NCBI RefSeq assembly: GCF_022213065.1
Contig: NZ_JAKLJA010000014.1
Span: 100,568-164,567 of the forward strand
Length of the DNA stretch: 64,000 nt
Direction of reading: 5' to 3'
Source of the DNA: Paraburkholderia tagetis
GTDB lineage: Bacteria > Pseudomonadota > Gammaproteobacteria > Burkholderiales > Burkholderiaceae
Shown here: positions 61,996 to 64,000 of the stretch, piece by piece
Layout: every line of letters starts with the position of its first letter
How positions within the stretch are numbered: the first letter of the stretch is position 1
The notes under the pieces: model-generated
Databases searched by the model: none
What the model was told of the DNA's origin: nothing
The model's input: only the letters and a program-made list of their open reading frames with translations
Made by a program: the position numbers and the translations under genes

Positions 61996-62136
61996 CGCCA
62001 GGATAACGGCGGAGGCGGGAAGGGGCTTTAGGCCTGGGCGGGACCGGCGTTCGTGCCGGCGCTCAAGCGGGAGGTCAGACGGACGCTTAAAAACGGACGC
62101 TTAAGCAAGCGCCGGAAATGGACACGCGGACACGCC

Positions 62137-62466
62137 TCAGCTCAGGCCCTCGGCTTCCGGTTCTGCGCTGTCGGGCAGCACGGGCAGTGCGGGTGGCGCG
62201 GGCAGCACCGATTCCAGCGTGCGCTCGCCCGCTGCGAGCGCGCGCTTTTCGCGCGGCGCGAGGCGCTTGACCCGGTATTCGGCGCGCAGGGCGCTCGCGC
62301 GGTCGGCAAGCTCGAATTGCGCGAGCACGCGCACCGGCTTGCGCGAGCGCGTATAGCGCGCGCCGGTGCCGTTCGCGTGCTGCGCGAAGCGCGCTTGAAC
62401 GTCGACGGCGATGCCCGTGTAGACGCTGCCATCGGCGCATTCGAGCAGGTAGAGGAACCACGGCAT
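62137..62466 (-). CDS. GIY-YIG nuclease-family protein
   Basis: A 109-residue UvrC-N/GIY-YIG domain protein of the YhbQ-like group. MPWFLYLLECADGSVYTGIA supplies the GIY-YIG-equivalent strands (LYLLEC...VYTGI), then R26 in VQARFAQHANGTGARYTRSR, and a helix with the conserved glutamate in ALRAEYRVKRLAPREKRALA. A Pro/Ala/Leu-rich tail of about 30 residues follows. The cellular role of these stand-alone domains is uncertain. Confidence 0.92.
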   Translation of the reverse strand: MPWFLYLLECADGSVYTGIAVDVQARFAQHANGTGARYTRSRKPVRVLAQFELADRASALRAEYRVKRLAPREKRALAAGERTLESVLPAPPALPVLPDSAEPEAEGLS

Positions 62467-62515
62467 GTTGGGAGACGCGATGATCGTTTGAACGGTGATG
62501 GGGGTGGCACCCGGC

Positions 62516-63469
62516 TTATGCGCGAAACGGATTGTGCTCGTTCAGCTCATGAACGTAGGCATGAATCTGGTTCGTCTCGCTTTGAAGAAAGTGGGCGACG
62601 GCATCGGCGAAGGCGGGATGCGCGAGCCAGTGCGCCGAGCGCGTGACGGTGGGCAGGAAGCCGCGCGCCATCTTGTGTTCGCCCTGCGCGCCGCCTTCGA
62701 ACACGGCGAGCTTCTCCTCGATGCAGAACTCGAGCGGCTGATAGTACGCGGTCTCGAAGTGCAGGCAGGGCACGTGTTCGAGCGCGCCCCAATAGCGGCC
62801 ATAGAGCGTGCCGCCACTCTCGTCGCGCTGGTAGACGACGAGCGAGCTCGCGATTGGCTTGCCCTCGTATTCGGCGATCACGAGCATCAGGTTCTCGGGC
62901 ATCGCCTCGCCAATCGCGCGGAAGAAGTCGAGATTCAGATACGGCGACGAAAAGTGCTCGCGATAGGTCTGCCGGTAGCAGCGGCTGAAGAAGCGCCAGT
63001 GTTCGTCGCGGATGTCCTCGCCGCGAATGCGCCGGTGCGTCACGCCCGCGTCGCGCACCTTGCGGCGCTCGGCACGGATGTTCTTGCGCTTCTTTTGCTC
63101 GAGCGTCGAGAGAAAGTCGTCGAAGTCGCGGTAGCCGTCGTTGAGCCAGTGAAACTGCACGCCTTCGCGCTGCATCATGCCGAGGTCGGTGAGCATGGTC
63201 GCGTCCTCGGCGGTGGGAAAGAGCACGTGCAGCGACGAGACATCGGCCTGCTCGGCGAACGCGACCAGCGTGGCGGCCAGATGGCGGCGCGCGGTTTCAT
63301 CGGCGGCGATCAGGCGCGTGCCCTGCACGGGCGTAAACGGCACCGCGCACAGCAGCTTCGGGTAGTACTCGAGGCCGTTGCGCTTGTAGGCGTCGGCCCA
63401 GGCCCAATCGAACACGTATGTAGTCAATCGATTTAGAGCACTTTGTGACTGGGTAGGGTTTACGTGCAT
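62516..63469 (-). CDS. GNAT-like acyltransferase (DUF482/peptidogalycan biosynthesis family), 5'-truncated
   Basis: A 317-residue frame whose body matches the DUF482 GNAT-like family: VFDWAWADAYKRNGLEYYPK, LEQKKRKNIRAERRKVRDAG, YGRYWGALEHVPCLHFETAY, FEGGAQGEHKMARGFLPTVT and a C-terminal NEHNPFRA. Full members are about 380 residues and have some 80 further N-terminal residues before VFDWAWADAY. Here they are replaced by MHVNPTQSQSALNRLTTY, encoded by lower-GC DNA. The gene therefore seems cut at about 63420-63430 by an insertion or rearrangement and is probably non-functional or altered. Confidence 0.8.
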   Translation of the reverse strand: MHVNPTQSQSALNRLTTYVFDWAWADAYKRNGLEYYPKLLCAVPFTPVQGTRLIAADETARRHLAATLVAFAEQADVSSLHVLFPTAEDATMLTDLGMMQREGVQFHWLNDGYRDFDDFLSTLEQKKRKNIRAERRKVRDAGVTHRRIRGEDIRDEHWRFFSRCYRQTYREHFSSPYLNLDFFRAIGEAMPENLMLVIAEYEGKPIASSLVVYQRDESGGTLYGRYWGALEHVPCLHFETAYYQPLEFCIEEKLAVFEGGAQGEHKMARGFLPTVTRSAHWLAHPAFADAVAHFLQSETNQIHAYVHELNEHNPFRA

Positions 63470-63665
63470 CTATATCTAAGCTTTTCGAAGGCGACCGCAG
63501 GGAGCCGAGCTGTTTTTAGGTTGAGGGCAAGCATGCCCGAAACCGGGTGGGGGTCCGGGGGAGGGGCTGAAAAAAATATAGCATAAGTCATTGAAAAATA
63601 TATTTTTTCTGCTGATTTTCGCTCTACAGTTAATACGGTTATTAACCGCTGTCCGGAGATGGGCC
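63470..63665. other. AT-rich segment beyond the truncated acyltransferase
   Basis: About 200 bp with lower GC than the rest of the window and T/A runs. Contains a GGGCA/TGCCC dyad (about 63527-63540) and the palindrome CGGTTA-T-TAACCG (63636-63648). No gene is seen. It probably belongs to an acquired element entering from the right. Confidence 0.5.
63636..63648. promoter_or_regulatory. Palindrome CGGTTATTAACCG upstream of the last gene
   Basis: Perfect 6-1-6 palindrome 17 bp before the start codon of the small gene at 63666. The position suits an operator for autoregulation. Confidence 0.4.
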
Positions 63666-63932
63666 ATGGACGCGTCCAGCACCGTCGATACAGATGTCAT
63701 TCTCGCGAACGACCGCGACCGGCGCGTGTACGACTATCTGATTGCAACCTGCGGTGAAAGTAAGGTCGCGAATGCACGACAGCAACTGCCCGGTCGCACG
63801 CGTCCATACGTTTCCAATATCGCAAAAATGCTCGGCGTGACCATCCCCGATGCGGTTGTGATAACGCCGAGGGCAGAAGGCAATGTCCCATTGGCAGTTG
63901 AAGGTTGGGACGGCGGGTGCGGCATAGGTTAG
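63666..63932 (+). CDS. Small hypothetical protein, possibly element-associated
   Basis: An 88-residue protein, MDASSTVDTDVILANDRDRR at the start, then VYDYLIATCGESKVANARQQ, and GRTRPYVSNIAKMLGVTIPD, which reads like a small helical DNA-binding protein (an HTH-like RPYVSNIAKMLGV). I recall similar short proteins next to recombinases or on cryptic plasmids, but cannot verify this here. A GGAG ribosome site lies 8 bases upstream. It lies in the acquired-looking right-hand segment, and the following 68 bp up to the window edge hold no start of a clear gene. Confidence 0.55.
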   Translation: MDASSTVDTDVILANDRDRRVYDYLIATCGESKVANARQQLPGRTRPYVSNIAKMLGVTIPDAVVITPRAEGNVPLAVEGWDGGCGIG

Positions 63933-64000
63933 GCGACCTTTCGATCATGGTCAATGTTCGTTGTTGAGGGCGGACGCTTCAGCGCCGCTGCGAGTACCCA

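Overview
This window is a stretch of chromosome from a high-GC beta-proteobacterium of the Burkholderia/Paraburkholderia/Caballeronia group. The indicators are the fused hemD-hemX gene between hemC and hemY, the scpA-DUF3460 pair upstream of panC-panD, the ilvD/LysR/lgt neighbourhood, a 6S RNA gene beside zapA, and the overall codon use. The assignment rests on family and synteny recognition, not on a search. Most of the window is ordinary, densely packed core genome.

Layout. 1-6.4 kb: ilvD (3' part outside the window), a divergent LysR regulator, lgt, a SIMPL-domain periplasmic protein, an EVE-domain protein, 6S RNA, zapA and a zapB-like coiled-coil gene. 6.7-16.7 kb: a cobalamin locus, with a BtuCD-type transporter, cobT, cobS and a CobC-type phosphatase on the plus strand, cobU, cbiB, cobD and a BtuF-like binding protein on the minus strand, and cobQ diverging from cobU. 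Together these cover adenosylcobinamide amidation, kinase, nucleotide-loop assembly and uptake. 16.7-21.1 kb: thioesterase, orphan ParA, panD, panC, scpA, DUF3460. 21.5-28.0 kb: tamA-tamB. 28.0-33.0 kb: an aaeB/aaeX/aaeA-like efflux operon ending in an outer-membrane factor. 33.4-47.5 kb: metG, an OmpA-like lipoprotein, apbC, a SodC-like lipoprotein, dcd, a basic amino-acid decarboxylase, an LprI-like protein, a bestrophin-like channel, argH, an XRE regulator and a methyltransferase. 47.5-48.7 kb: a lower-GC two-gene islet. 48.7-57.0 kb: ppc, hemC, hemDX, hemY. 57.1-61.7 kb: MFS transporter/SDR/ALDH catabolic operon and ppa. 61.7-64 kb: GIY-YIG, a 5'-truncated acyltransferase and an AT-rich segment that looks like the edge of an acquired element.

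The most unusual finding is the islet at about 47.57-48.65 kb. A 128-residue protein with a lysozyme/transglycosylase-like layout and no signal peptide sits 3 bp upstream of a secreted four-cysteine protein. The pair is bracketed by a perfect 41-bp direct repeat that is itself an intrinsic terminator. I propose a candidate antibacterial peptidoglycan-hydrolase/periplasmic-immunity cassette. Other points of interest are the truncation at the right edge, a SodC-like protein that has lost metal ligands, a histone-H1-like tail on PEP carboxylase, a 13-G homopolymer in tamB, and an orphan leader/terminator between ompA and metG.
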